Counted from the stretch's first letter, positions 1-11,106 are shown. The stretch: DNA of 64,000 bases from Actinocatenispora thailandica (GCF_016865425.1 NZ_AP023355.1:3594198-3658197), one strand, 5' to 3'. Notes: generated by a model from the sequence alone, not told the origin. A program made the numbers and translations.

Positions 1-990
1 CTACCGCTGGTAGCCGGGGCGGCGCTCACCGCCGGGGCGTGGGCGGTGGCCGCCGGCTGGGGTGCCTCGAGTGCGGTCGCCTGCGCCAGCGCCGCGATCG
101 CCGGTGCCGCCGGTGCGCTGTTCCTGCCGGCGGCCACCGCGCTGATGCAGCAGCTGGTGCCGGCGCCGCGGCTACTGCGCCGCAACGCCGTCCTGCTGCT
201 GGCCAGCTCCCTGACCGCGTTCCTCGCCGCGCTGCTCGGCGGGGTGCTGATCGCGCTGGTCGGCTGGGCGGCGGCCCTCGCGGCCGCCGCGGTGCTGGCG
301 GCGCTCGCCGGCGCCGGCAGCCTGCTGCTGCATCGGGACCCTGCGACCGGCAACCTCGCTCCGGGCCGCGCCGGCCCCCGACGCGGCCCTTCGGTCCCGC
401 ACGGGCCGGCACTGCCGCGCCGGTGGAGGTGGCTGCTGACCGGCCAGTTGGGCATCCTCGCCGCGGTGGCGACGGTGGCGGCGGCCACCGGTCCACCGGC
501 CGGGTACGGCGTCGGGACGGTCGGGCCGATCCGCTCGGTGGTGGCCGCGACCGGGGTGGCCGCGGTCGCGGTGATCCTGGTGCTCGCTCCGGTACGCCGG
601 CCGGCCCGGCTCGCGTTGCTGGTCGGGCTCGGCGCCGTACCTGTCCTGCTGGTCGGCGCCACCGCCGCGCCGGGTTGGCTGCTGCTCGCCGCGCTCGGGG
701 TGGCCTCGATCAGCCACAGCGTGCTGGATCTGCTGTCCGAGACGGTGTTGGAGCTGCACGTCTCGGCCGCGGTGATCGGCCGGACCGCCGGGCTACGGTT
801 GCTCGGCCCCGGAGCGGTCTCGGTTCTCGCGCTCACCGCGCGGTTCTCCCATCACGCGACGCCGTTGGTTCTCGGCGCGGCGGCGGTCGCGGTCGGCAGC
901 ACCGGGGCGATCCTGCTCGTGCCCCGGATCCGGCGGCTCACCGCTCCGCTCGGTGCACCGGCACCGGTGGCCGAACGGCAGCCAGGCTGA
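1..990 (+). CDS. MFS-type transporter, C-terminal part (5' truncated by window)
   Basis: The frame is open from base 1 and ends at a TGA at 988-990, so the start lies outside the window. The visible 329 residues are strongly hydrophobic, with about eight Ala/Leu/Val-rich membrane segments. A basic, proline-rich cytoplasmic loop near residues 110-140 separates two helix groups. This layout resembles the C-terminal half of a major facilitator superfamily exporter, but no diagnostic motif is visible. Substrate unknown. The next gene is convergent on the opposite strand. Confidence 0.6.
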   Translation, partial: LPLVAGAALTAGAWAVAAGWGASSAVACASAAIAGAAGALFLPAATALMQQLVPAPRLLRRNAVLLLASSLTAFLAALLGGVLIALVGWAAALAAAAVLAALAGAGSLLLHRDPATGNLAPGRAGPRRGPSVPHGPALPRRWRWLLTGQLGILAAVATVAAATGPPAGYGVGTVGPIRSVVAATGVAAVAVILVLAPVRRPARLALLVGLGAVPVLLVGATAAPGWLLLAALGVASISHSVLDLLSETVLELHVSAAVIGRTAGLRLLGPGAVSVLALTARFSHHATPLVLGAAAVAVGSTGAILLVPRIRRLTAPLGAPAPVAERQPG

Positions 991-1067
991 CCGGTCGTCG
1001 GCCGCGCCGGGGCACCGTCGGCCGTGACCGGCTCGCCGGCCGGATCGTGCGGCACCGGTCGGGCGGC

Positions 1068-2015
1068 TCAGTTGGTGGCGAAGGTCCAGACGGCGCGCGG
1101 GCCGGGCCCCACGGCCAGGCTGGAGTGGCCGATGGTCTCGGTGTCCCGGCGGCCGGTGGGGTGGTTGAGGGACATGGTGATGCGGCGCAGGCCGACGTGG
1201 GCGACCGGGACCGCGTCGAACTGGATGGTGGTGCCGCCGCGCAACGCGACCGCCCCGGTGCCGTCGGCGCGCACCACGAATCCGCCGGCCCGCAGCAGCG
1301 GCAGCGTGCTGTCCAGGTCGCGCCGGGTGACCGCGAGTTCGATGCCGCTGACGTCGCGCATCAGGTGCTGGCGGTAGTCGTTCGACAGGTACCGGTCGCG
1401 GCCGACGTCGCCCGGAAAGCGGGCCGGTTCGGTGCCGCTGCGCGGATCGGCGAAGTACTCCGGCCGGTACTCCATCGCCCAGGCGCCGAAGGTGTCGTAC
1501 TGCTCGCTGGTGTACACCGCGTCGAACCACGGCACCGGCACGCCGTCGCCGAAGTCGCGGGTCTGTTGGAACGTGACCGGGTCGGGCACGCCCTCCGCCG
1601 GCAGCCGGCCGGTGACGGTCGCCAGGTCACCGGCGTGTTCGCTCGACACGCCCATCCCGGCCGCGCCCAGCTCGCCGTCCTTTCCGGGCACGTCACCGGT
1701 ACCGAACAGTTCCAGGTAGGTCTGGTGGCCGAGCAGGTAGCGCCCGGTCCAGGTCTCGCCGCCGGCCCCGGTGGTGGTCCGCACCTGGAAGTTCGCGAAG
1801 CCGCGCAGGTAGTCGGAGTGCTCGATCGCGTCGGCGGTGACCCGGTCGAACACCCCGTAGGCGTGGTTGAAGAACAGCAGTTGCCGGCCGGGCCACGGGT
1901 GCTGCGCCGCGGCAGCCGCCCGGCCGGCAGCGCCGACGACGGTGCCGGCCAGCGCCACCGCCAGCACCGCGGCGAGCAGGACGATTCGGCGCGGCAGCGC
2001 CCGCGACATCATCAT
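1068..2015 (-). CDS. DUF5829-like secreted protein
   Basis: This 316-residue protein starts at an ATG triplet cluster (Met-Met-Met-Ser-Arg), followed by Arg residues, a hydrophobic Ala/Leu/Val helix and an Ala-rich cleavage region, which is a typical Sec signal peptide. The mature part begins with an LLFFNHAYGV-type motif and a run about ascribing residues to 'DAIEHSDYLR', which I associate with the actinobacterial DUF5829 family; no function is established for it. An in-frame extension upstream to 2219 would overlap the GH76 gene and reads as low-complexity shadow, so I reject it. The 43-base gap to the upstream GH76 gene suggests cotranscription of two exported proteins. Confidence 0.7.
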   Translation of the reverse strand: MMMSRALPRRIVLLAAVLAVALAGTVVGAAGRAAAAAQHPWPGRQLLFFNHAYGVFDRVTADAIEHSDYLRGFANFQVRTTTGAGGETWTGRYLLGHQTYLELFGTGDVPGKDGELGAAGMGVSSEHAGDLATVTGRLPAEGVPDPVTFQQTRDFGDGVPVPWFDAVYTSEQYDTFGAWAMEYRPEYFADPRSGTEPARFPGDVGRDRYLSNDYRQHLMRDVSGIELAVTRRDLDSTLPLLRAGGFVVRADGTGAVALRGGTTIQFDAVPVAHVGLRRITMSLNHPTGRRDTETIGHSSLAVGPGPRAVWTFATN

Positions 2016-2058
2016 GCGGCCGATCGTAGGCGGGCGCCGCCAGCGGTTCGGTGGACCG

Positions 2059-3279
2059 TCAGTACAGCAGCCGGTAGCGCTGCGGGCTCCAGGCCAGGAC
2101 CGCGTAGATCTGGACCATCGCGGCCTGCTGGATCGCCTGCGTCGCACCGTTTTCGTCGAAGTGGAACAGGCCGGTCGCGGCGTCCCGGTCGGTGACCCAC
2201 ACCCGGTCGGCGTAGGCACGCAACGCGTCCCGGTAGGCGTGCCCGCCGGTCACCGACTCCAGCAACAGCAGGTTCTTGAAGAAGATCGCGTTGAAGTACG
2301 GCGGCTGCGTCGCGAGATGCCCCTGCCCGACGTAGTAGTCGTACGCCGCGGCGGCGGTGCGGCGGGCTCGCGCCAGGTAGCTGCGGTCGTGCGTCACCTG
2401 GTAGAACAGCACGTCCACACCGACCGGCACGCCCTGGTTGTACGACCAGTAGGTCTGCTCGACGGTGCCGGCCAGGTCCAGGTGGTCGTAGTACAGCCCG
2501 TCCGGGCCGAGCAGGTGCGCGTTGGTCCAGTCGTACATCCGGCGCGACCAGTCGAGGTAGCTGCGCTGGCCGGTGATCTGGTACAGCCGCAGCCCGAGTT
2601 CGGCACCGGGCATGTTCGACACGGTGTTGCGGTCGGTGCTCCAGCTCGCCTGGGTCCAGAACACCCCGCCGGGATCGGCGTGGCTGGCGTCGGTGTCCCA
2701 GCCGGAGACGACCAGGTCGAAGATCTGCCGGGCCCGGCCCAGCGCCTGCCGGTCGCCGCTGTCCAGGTAGCGCTGGACGTCGAACAGGCCGACCCACTCG
2801 TTGTCGTCGTAGAAGAAGTCGCCACCGCCGCCGTACGGCGCCACCGGGTACGAGGCGTAGCCCGGCACGCCGGTGGTGCCGCCCGAGCCGAGCCAGTACC
2901 GCTGCTGGCCGGCGTCCCGGGCGGCCAGGTCGGCGCGGTACCGGGCGCCGAGCGCGCCGGGCATCCCGGTCAGGTCCAGCGTCGCGCCGCGCACCTGGGA
3001 GTACGGCCACTCGTACGAGTAAACGTTGTCACCCGCCTGCACCGGGTACTGCTCGTGGTACAGCCCGGAGCCGTCGGATGCGGCGAAGTAGGTCTGCAAC
3101 GCCCGGTAGCTCGCCGCGGCGCGGGCCGCGGCCGAGGCCGGTGACGCGCCGGCCGGGGCCCCGGACAGGGCGACCAGGGCGGCCAGCCCGGCCGCCAGGA
3201 CGGCGCTCGCGATCCTCGCGCGTCGACCGATCCTGGCTGGTAGGGCACCCATCGCGGGCAGAATGGTTCTCGGTCGCAC
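2059..3279 (-). CDS. Glycoside hydrolase family 76 (alpha-1,6-mannanase-like), secreted
   Basis: The 406-residue protein has an Arg-rich N-terminus and a hydrophobic helix (residues about 22-42) ending in an Ala-rich signal cleavage site. The mature domain has the alpha/alpha toroid features of GH76, including the Asp-Asp pair at residues 158-159 within DFFYDDNEW, which in this family are the catalytic acid residues. Further Trp/Tyr-rich repeats follow (WDTD, WTNAH, TYWSYNQG). GH76 enzymes cleave alpha-1,6-mannan; exact substrate here is inferred. The GTG start at 3279 is supported by AGGAGAG 7 bases upstream. It is divergent from fur across about 220 bases. Confidence 0.88.
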   Translation of the reverse strand: MRPRTILPAMGALPARIGRRARIASAVLAAGLAALVALSGAPAGASPASAAARAAASYRALQTYFAASDGSGLYHEQYPVQAGDNVYSYEWPYSQVRGATLDLTGMPGALGARYRADLAARDAGQQRYWLGSGGTTGVPGYASYPVAPYGGGGDFFYDDNEWVGLFDVQRYLDSGDRQALGRARQIFDLVVSGWDTDASHADPGGVFWTQASWSTDRNTVSNMPGAELGLRLYQITGQRSYLDWSRRMYDWTNAHLLGPDGLYYDHLDLAGTVEQTYWSYNQGVPVGVDVLFYQVTHDRSYLARARRTAAAAYDYYVGQGHLATQPPYFNAIFFKNLLLLESVTGGHAYRDALRAYADRVWVTDRDAATGLFHFDENGATQAIQQAAMVQIYAVLAWSPQRYRLLY

Positions 3280-3502
3280 GGCACTCTCCTGCGGTCAGCT
3301 CGCTGATCCCGGCCGGCCCCGGAGGCGCCCGGACCCGGAGAAACGGCGTCGCCGGCGACGATGGCGGCGTCCGCGAACGAACGTATGCAGACCCGGTGAT
3401 TCCGTCAAGATCCGCCGGACGACCCGGTGCCCCGGGAAGATCCGGCAACTCCGGGCGCGGCTGTTCTTGATTGATTCCAGAAATTGCGGCAGACTTCGGA
3501 GG
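3280..3502. promoter_or_regulatory. Divergent GH76 / fur-katG control region
   Basis: This 223-base spacer separates the GH76 gene (minus) from fur (plus). Its last 50 bases are noticeably AT-richer than the surroundings (around 3460-3485, CTTGATTGATT and AGAAATTG), as expected for the promoter and operator of a FurA-type autoregulated gene. I see no certain Fur box; the placement is inferred from the established furA-katG arrangement in actinomycetes. Confidence 0.4.
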
Positions 3503-3934
3503 GTGCCCACGACATCGGAGTTCGAGCGGATGCTGCGTGCCGCCGCGTTGCGCGTGACACGCCCGCGGATGGCGGTGCTGTCCGCGGTGTACGAGCACCC
3601 GCACGCCGACACGGACTCGATCATCGGCGCCGTCCGGACCCGCCTCGGCGGCGTGTCCCACCAGGCCGTGTACGACGTGCTGCGGGCGCTGACCGCGGCC
3701 GGCCTGGTGCGCCGGATCGAACCGCCGGGCTCGGTGGCGCGCTACGAGGCGCGGGTCGGGGACAACCACCACCACGTCGTGTGCCGCTCCTGCGGCGTGA
3801 TCACCGACGTCGACTGCGCCGTCGGTGACGCACCCTGCCTGACCCCGTCGGACGACCACGGTTTCGTCATCGACGAGGCCGAGGTGGTCTACCGGGGGCT
3901 GTGCCCCGACTGCTCCATCTCAGCAAGTAACTGA
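3503..3934 (+). CDS. furA: Fur-family peroxide-sensing repressor upstream of katG
   Basis: The 143-residue protein begins at GTG 3503 (GGAGG just upstream). An N-terminal winged helix (residues 5-80, including VSHQAVYDVLRAL, the recognition helix region) is followed by a metal/dimer domain with the HHH cluster in NHHHVVC. Two CxxC pairs (CRSC and CPDC) are likely the structural zinc site. It sits 24 bases before katG in the same direction, the classic actinobacterial furA-katG pair in which the Fur protein represses both genes and is inactivated by peroxide. Length and motifs are typical. Regulation is inferred from family precedent. Confidence 0.92.
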   Translation: MPTTSEFERMLRAAALRVTRPRMAVLSAVYEHPHADTDSIIGAVRTRLGGVSHQAVYDVLRALTAAGLVRRIEPPGSVARYEARVGDNHHHVVCRSCGVITDVDCAVGDAPCLTPSDDHGFVIDEAEVVYRGLCPDCSISASN

Positions 3935-6193
<2,259 letters not shown>

Positions 6194-6195
6194 GC

Positions 6196-6273
6196 CACCG
6201 TCCCGGCACGGGGACACCTGGCACCGTCCCGGCGCCGGGACACCTGGCACCGTCCCGGTGCACCGGGACACCC
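6196..6273. repeat. Three-copy 26-bp tandem repeat after katG
   Basis: Three adjacent near-identical 26-base units start at 6196, 6222 and 6248. Each begins CACCGTCCCGG and ends CGGGACACC(TGG), so every unit contains its own short inverted repeat (TCCCGG/CCGGGA in copies two and three). They sit immediately after the katG stop and before the long terminator hairpin. Confidence 0.75.
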
Positions 6274-6308
6274 ACCGGCCGCCGCGTCGATCCGACGCGG
6301 CGGCCGGT
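6274..6308 (+). terminator. katG terminator hairpin
   Basis: A perfect 16-base-pair stem (arms 6274-6289 and 6293-6308, beginning ACCGGCCGCC) closes a three-base loop, 80 bases after the katG stop. There is no T-run, which is usual for terminators in very GC-rich actinomycetes. Confidence 0.7.
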
Positions 6309-6381
6309 TCACGCCCGGGTCGGAACGCCGTCCCCCGCCGGAGGGAGCCGACCGGCCGCGATCACCGCGAAGCTGTGCGGC

Positions 6382-7329
6382 ATGACGGAGAAGTTGGTGA
6401 CGCGACGGGCGGTCTGCGCGATGACGATCGCCGCGACCCTGCCCTACCTGACGTTGAAGGCGCTGTGGCTGACCGGGCACGGCACCGGGGCGGCCGACGC
6501 CGCGGGCGGCGCGGTTCTGCTGGACACCGTGCATCTGGTCGGTGATGTGGTGACCGCGGGGCTCGAGGTGGCGGCCATCGCGCTGGCGCTCGCGCTGACC
6601 TGCGGTTGGGGACGCCGGGTGCCGGCGGTGCTGGTGCTGTTCCCGATGTGGGTGGGCACCGGACTGCTCGCCCCGATCGCGGCCGGCGTGCCGCTGGGAC
6701 TGGCCGTTCAGGCGGTCGCCGGTGGTTCTCCCGCGCCGGCCGGCAACGGGCTGCACGGCTGGGTGTACGGGTGTGTCTACGGCGGCTTCCTGGTGCAGGC
6801 GGTGGGGCTGTTCGCGCTGTTTCCCGGGTACGTCCGGGGTCGCTGGCCGGGCCTGCTGCGCGACCGCGCGGCCAGCGTGGTCCCCGGCCCGCGCTGGGCG
6901 GTCCGGGTGGCCGGTGCGGTCGCCGTCGGGTACGCCGGGGCGCTGACGCTGTGGGCGGCGACCGGCAGCCGGTTCGCCGGGCCGGCCGGGTTCGAGACCC
7001 TCGCGCAGCGCACGTACCTGGCCGCCGGTGCGGTGCTGGTCGTCGTCGGAGTGCTCGCCGTGGCGGCGGCACGCCGCCCGAGCCGGGTGCGCTACGTCGC
7101 CGGCTGGGCCGGTACCGCGGTCATCGCGCTGTCCGGCCCGACCGGCGTCGCGTTGAGCAGCGACCACTCGCCGCAACCCGGATACGTGGCGGTGTGCCTG
7201 GTCGCGATGCTCGCCGGCCTGGTACTGACGGTGCTGGCGCTGCGCGCGCTCCGGCGCCCGGACCGACCGGCCGGAACGGCCCGGGCCCTGCCGCGCACCG
7301 TCACGCTCGGTTCGCCGGCCGGTCGCTGA
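6382..7329 (+). CDS. Conserved hypothetical multi-pass membrane protein
   Basis: The 315-residue protein contains about eight hydrophobic segments with small loops: residues 10-28, 45-70, 77-100, 120-145, 170-190, 210-235, 245-265 and 275-295. It ends in a basic, proline-containing tail. I recognise no functional motif. It resembles a type of actinomycete integral membrane protein of unknown role with an N-terminal TLPYLTLKALWLTG segment. It stands alone between katG and the convergent NADH dehydrogenase gene. The ATG at 6382 is the first in the frame after the katG terminator. Confidence 0.7.
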   Translation: MTEKLVTRRAVCAMTIAATLPYLTLKALWLTGHGTGAADAAGGAVLLDTVHLVGDVVTAGLEVAAIALALALTCGWGRRVPAVLVLFPMWVGTGLLAPIAAGVPLGLAVQAVAGGSPAPAGNGLHGWVYGCVYGGFLVQAVGLFALFPGYVRGRWPGLLRDRAASVVPGPRWAVRVAGAVAVGYAGALTLWAATGSRFAGPAGFETLAQRTYLAAGAVLVVVGVLAVAAARRPSRVRYVAGWAGTAVIALSGPTGVALSSDHSPQPGYVAVCLVAMLAGLVLTVLALRALRRPDRPAGTARALPRTVTLGSPAGR

Positions 7330-7392
7330 CCCCCGGCCCGGCCGGGGACGCCAGCCGGGCGGTCCCGGGGCGGCGCTCCGGATCCGGCCGGT

Positions 7393-8709
7393 TCACTTCG
7401 GTTCGCCGCCCGCGACGAACGCCCGCCGCGGGTGTTCCACCGATTCGAGCGAGACGATGTCGCGGCCGAACATCGCCTGGGTGAGCCACCCGGCGAGTAC
7501 CCGGATCTTGCGCTCCCAGGTCGGCACCGCGAGCACGTGGTACCCGCGGTGCATCAGCCACGCCGGAAGCCCCTTCACCACGATCCGCTTGTACTGGAAG
7601 ATCCCGCTGCCGATGCCGAGGGTGGCGACCGCGCCGAGGCTGTGGTGCAGGTACGGCCTGGTCGGGCGGCCACGCAGACTCGCGGCGATGTTGCGGGCCA
7701 GCAGCTTGCCCTGCCGGAGCGCGTTCTGCGCGTTCTGCACCACGTACCGGCCGGGGGTGCCGGCGGTGAGGTCCGGCACCGCGGCATCGTCACCGGCGGC
7801 CCAGGCGTCGGCGACCGGCTCGGCCTCGGTACCCACCCGCAGGTCCGCGCGCACCACCAGCTGGCCGCGGTCACCGATCGGTAGGTCGGTGTCCTTGCGC
7901 ACGACCGGGTTCGCGTCGTTGCCGGTGGTCCACACGATCAGCCCCGAGTCGTACTCCTCGCCGGTGGAGAGCACCACGTGCCCGTCGAGAGTGGAGGCGA
8001 CCTTGGTGTCCAGGTGCACCCGCCCGCCGCGCTCGGCGAACGACTGCGCCACCCAGCGGCTGGCCGGCTCGCCGACCTCGGGCAGGATCCGCCGGGTGGC
8101 CTCGACCAGGTGGAACCGCAGCTCGTCGCGGTGCAGTTGCGGGTACCGGCGAAGCAGCGAGTGGGCGAGCGACAGCGTCTCGCCGAAACCCTCCACACCG
8201 GAGAAGCCGCCGCCGACGAACGTGACGGTCAGCAGCCGCTGCCGCAGCGGCCCGGCGGGCAGCACCGACCCGCGGTCGAACGAGGTGAGCAGCCGGTCCC
8301 GGATCGCGACCGCCTCCTCGACGTGCTTCATCCCGATCGCCTGGCTGGTCACTCCGGGCACCGGGAACTTGCGGGTGACCGCGCCCGCGGTCAGCACGAT
8401 GACGTCGTAGGCCAGGTCGAACTCCGGGCCCGGATCCGGCCGTACCGTCACCCGGCGGTGCGCGTGGTCGACCTTCGTCACCCAGCCGGGCACCACTCGG
8501 GTCCGGCGCAGGTGACGGCGCAGCGACACCGCCGCGTGCCGCGGCTCGATCGAGCCGGCCGCGACCTCCGGCAGGAACGGCTGGTAGGTCAGGTACGGGC
8601 GCGGGTCGACGATGGTGAGGGTGGCCTCCCGCGGCCGCAGCCGCTTCTCCAGCTTCCACGCCGCGTAGAAGCCCGCGTACCCGCCGCCGACGATGAGGAT
8701 CCGCTTCAC
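7393..8709 (-). CDS. ndh: Type II NADH:quinone oxidoreductase (NDH-2)
   Basis: The 438-residue flavoprotein passes electrons from NADH to membrane quinone without proton pumping. The FAD-binding motif GGGYAGF is at residues 8-14 and a second dinucleotide motif, FVGGGFSGVE, is near residue 167 for NADH. A C-terminal amphipathic/basic region (after about 380) fits peripheral membrane attachment. The GTG start has GGGGGT upstream. It lies 80 bases downstream of the ECF41 sigma gene on the same strand, and oxidoreductase genes are common partners of ECF41 sigma factors, so it may be part of that regulon. Confidence 0.88.
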   Translation of the reverse strand: MKRILIVGGGYAGFYAAWKLEKRLRPREATLTIVDPRPYLTYQPFLPEVAAGSIEPRHAAVSLRRHLRRTRVVPGWVTKVDHAHRRVTVRPDPGPEFDLAYDVIVLTAGAVTRKFPVPGVTSQAIGMKHVEEAVAIRDRLLTSFDRGSVLPAGPLRQRLLTVTFVGGGFSGVEGFGETLSLAHSLLRRYPQLHRDELRFHLVEATRRILPEVGEPASRWVAQSFAERGGRVHLDTKVASTLDGHVVLSTGEEYDSGLIVWTTGNDANPVVRKDTDLPIGDRGQLVVRADLRVGTEAEPVADAWAAGDDAAVPDLTAGTPGRYVVQNAQNALRQGKLLARNIAASLRGRPTRPYLHHSLGAVATLGIGSGIFQYKRIVVKGLPAWLMHRGYHVLAVPTWERKIRVLAGWLTQAMFGRDIVSLESVEHPRRAFVAGGEPK

Positions 8710-8789
8710 GGTGTACCCCCGATCTGTGGGTTCACCCTGTTCGACAACGCGGCGGGCCCGTTCGTGACCGGTGTCCGGCGTCTACCGGG

Positions 8790-9677
8790 TCACAGCCGGA
8801 AGGTGGCCAGCTTCTCCGGGTTGATCTGCCACATCACCCGCTGGATCCCGTCCGCGGCGACATCGAGCGCGACCAGGCCGACCGGCTCGCCGTCCCGGCG
8901 AACCAACAGCACCGGCTGACCGTTCGCCTCGACCACGACCACCTCGGTACCGGGCCAGAACCGCGGGCCGATCGCCCGCACGAACTTCGCGACCCGCTCG
9001 ACGCCCACCACCGGCATCTTGGTGGCCCGGGCCAGCCCGCCGCCGTCCGAGGTGCTCACCACGTCCGCGCTGAGCAGCCGCTCCAACTCCGCCAGGTCCC
9101 CCGACCGGGCCGCGCCGACGAACGCGGTCAGCATCCGCTCGTGCTGTTCCCGGTCGACCGGCCGGCGCCGGTCCGCGGCGAGCCGGCGCCGGGCCCGGCT
9201 GACCAGTTGCCGGGCGGCGACCTCGGTGGTCTGCACGATGTCGGCGATCTGCCGGTACGGGTAGTCGAACGCCTCGCGCAAGACGTACGCGGCGCGCTCG
9301 GTCGGCGACAGCTTCTCCAGCAGCAGCAGTACCGCCAGTTCCAACGCGGCGCCACGCTCGGCACCCAGCTGCGGGTCGGCGGCGGTGTCCACCGGCTCCG
9401 GCAACCACTGCCCGGGGTACGTCTCGTGCCGGGCCCGCGCGCTGCGGCTGGCGTTGATCGCCAGCCGGGTCACCGCGGTCGCCAGGTACGCCGCGGGGTT
9501 CTGCACCGCGGCCCGGTCGGTGCGCTGCCAGCGCAGCCACACCTCCTGCACCAGGTCCTCGGCGTCGGCGGCGCTGCCGAGCATCCGGTAGGCGATGCCG
9601 AACAGGCGTGGTCGCACGGCGAGGAACACCGCCGTGGCATCCGACAGGTCCTCCTCGGGCGTCTCGATCTCGGGCAT
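8790..9677 (-). CDS. ECF41-group sigma factor (SigJ-like) with fused SnoaL-like C-terminal domain
   Basis: The 295-residue protein has sigma region 2 at about 22-75 (AYRMLGSAADAEDLVQEVW) and region 4 at about 122-168. A SnoaL/NTF2-like domain fills residues 175-290. The ECF41 signature elements are all visible: WLPEP at 91-95 in the linker, DGGG at 211-214 and NPEKL at 286-290. In this group the fused C-terminal domain controls activity instead of a separate anti-sigma factor. The ATG start is at 9677. Known ECF41 promoters carry TGTCACA and CGTC elements; a close match lies upstream of the cupin gene 1.4 kb away. Confidence 0.93.
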   Translation of the reverse strand: MPEIETPEEDLSDATAVFLAVRPRLFGIAYRMLGSAADAEDLVQEVWLRWQRTDRAAVQNPAAYLATAVTRLAINASRSARARHETYPGQWLPEPVDTAADPQLGAERGAALELAVLLLLEKLSPTERAAYVLREAFDYPYRQIADIVQTTEVAARQLVSRARRRLAADRRRPVDREQHERMLTAFVGAARSGDLAELERLLSADVVSTSDGGGLARATKMPVVGVERVAKFVRAIGPRFWPGTEVVVVEANGQPVLLVRRDGEPVGLVALDVAADGIQRVMWQINPEKLATFRL

Positions 9678-9825
9678 CCGGCGACGTCCCCTTCCCTGCG
9701 TACGCGATCTCCATCATCTGCCGTCACCGGCGGTCGCGCACGAGGTGTTCGCCACTTCGGTACCGAGGTCGTCGGCCCGCTGGCGGGTCAGGAAGGGGCG
9801 AGGGGCGGGAACCGCGACAGACTTC

Positions 9826-10455
9826 TCACCCCCGCTCGCCCGACCGGTCCGCGACCGCCTGGCGGACCGCACGGTCCATCCGGCGGTCCGGCACGATCCA
9901 CAGCACCGCGACGGCGACGTAGCAGGCCAGCGCGATCCAGACGCCGAGGTGGCCGGCACGGTCGACGGTCAGCGCGGCCAGTACCCCGGTGAGGTAGAGC
10001 ACCGCCGAGACCTTGCCCTTGACGTCGGCACCGATCGCCCGGCGCAGCGGCGATCCGGGCCCCTCCAGGTGGATGATCACCCGCTGCAGCACCAGGTACG
10101 CGGCGGCGGCGCAGAGCAGGTCCACGCCGTACAGCACGACCGGGGTGGGGGCGAACCGCGACTCGTCCATCCACGCGGTGGTGAACGGGAACAGCGACAG
10201 GAAGAACAGCATCGCCAGGTTCGCCCAGAGCGCACCGCCGGTGATCTGCTTCGCCAGCTGGAACATGTGATGGTGGTTGTTCCAGTAGATGCCGACGTAC
10301 ACGAAGCTGAGCAGGTAGGTCAGCAACCCGATCCCGGTGCTGTGCACCAGGTCGGCGAGCTGGTGACCGGACGGCACGGCCAGCTCCAGCACCATGACGG
10401 TGATGATGATGGCCATCACCCCGTCGCTGAACGCCTCCAACCGGTTGGTGGTCAC
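9826..10455 (-). CDS. TMEM175-family potassium channel-like membrane protein
   Basis: The 209-residue protein begins with the RxxxFSDGV signature (Arg5, Phe9-Ser10-Asp11) that forms the pore-lining first helix of bacterial TMEM175-type channels. Six hydrophobic segments follow, including a HHH sequence in the second to third helix loop (YWNNHHHMF), also typical. Bacterial members have about 200 residues with one six-helix repeat, as here. The GTG start is backed by AGGAGG. It lies between the ECF41 gene and the cupin gene on the same strand, although the gaps leave room for separate promoters. Confidence 0.85.
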   Translation of the reverse strand: MTTNRLEAFSDGVMAIIITVMVLELAVPSGHQLADLVHSTGIGLLTYLLSFVYVGIYWNNHHHMFQLAKQITGGALWANLAMLFFLSLFPFTTAWMDESRFAPTPVVLYGVDLLCAAAAYLVLQRVIIHLEGPGSPLRRAIGADVKGKVSAVLYLTGVLAALTVDRAGHLGVWIALACYVAVAVLWIVPDRRMDRAVRQAVADRSGERG

Positions 10456-10538
10456 CGCATCCTCCTGGTCGGGCCGTCCGGAACCGCGTCACACCGGGCC
10501 CGGGCACCGCGCGATGGCGTGCCCGGGGCCGGTGTGCC

Positions 10539-10976
10539 TCAGGCGGTCGCCGGGACCCGGCGGTCCGCCCGCGCGGCCAGCTCGTCCTCGTCGACCAGGG
10601 TGAGCATCGGTGAGCCGGGCGGGCACAGCATCGTGACCGTGTAGCGTACCGGCATGTCGTCCCGGTTGTTGCCGTTCTGGTAGTGGATGACGTCGCCGCC
10701 CGGCTCCCAGAAGGCCTCACCGGCCCGGACCACCCGCGGCGCCTCGCCCTCCAGCTCGAACAGCATCTCGCCGGACACCACGTACCCGAAGCACGGGCCG
10801 TTGTGCCGGTGCGGCGGGGTACCCGGGTCGCCGGCCGGGAACTCGACGATGACCGTCATGGCGTGGGCGCCGGCCGGGATCGTCGGCGGCTCGACCTCCT
10901 GGATCATCGTCAGCGCGGTCTGCCACGTACCCGCGCGCCGCTCGTCACCCACCGTGCTGGTTTCGCTGTCCGGCAT
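10539..10976 (-). CDS. Cupin-domain protein
   Basis: The 145-residue single-domain protein has the two cupin motifs: motif 1 around PPHRHNGPCFGYVVSGEM (His pair for metal binding, Glu in place further on) and motif 2 around GDVIHYQNGN. It is probably a small metal-binding beta-barrel enzyme or sensor; substrate unknown. The ATG at 10976 is chosen because AAGGAGAC precedes it; the longer frame to 11093 reads as basic low-complexity sequence. An ECF41-type promoter element lies about 105-130 bases upstream, and cupin genes occur among ECF41 neighbours, so control by the nearby sigma factor is likely. Confidence 0.82.
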   Translation of the reverse strand: MPDSETSTVGDERRAGTWQTALTMIQEVEPPTIPAGAHAMTVIVEFPAGDPGTPPHRHNGPCFGYVVSGEMLFELEGEAPRVVRAGEAFWEPGGDVIHYQNGNNRDDMPVRYTVTMLCPPGSPMLTLVDEDELAARADRRVPATA

Positions 10977-11079
10977 CTGTTGTCTCCTTCGCCGTGCGGG
11001 ATGTGTGCCCCGCCGTCGTCCGCTTCGGCGACCGCGCCCCCGCAGCCGCCGGGAAGGGCGATCGCCCTCCATCTCGTCT

Positions 11080-11106
11080 GACAGGGCACGCACCCGGGTT
11101 GTGACA
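11080..11106 (-). promoter_or_regulatory. Candidate ECF41-dependent promoter of the cupin gene
   Basis: Read on the minus strand, TGTCACA (11106-11100) is followed by 16 bases and then TGTC (11083-11080). The published ECF41 consensus is TGTCACA, 16-base spacer, CGTC, so the match is 7/7 plus 3/4 with exact spacing. It would give a leader of about 100 bases before the cupin start codon. Match is seen; recognition by the sigma factor encoded at 8790-9677 is inferred. Confidence 0.6.
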
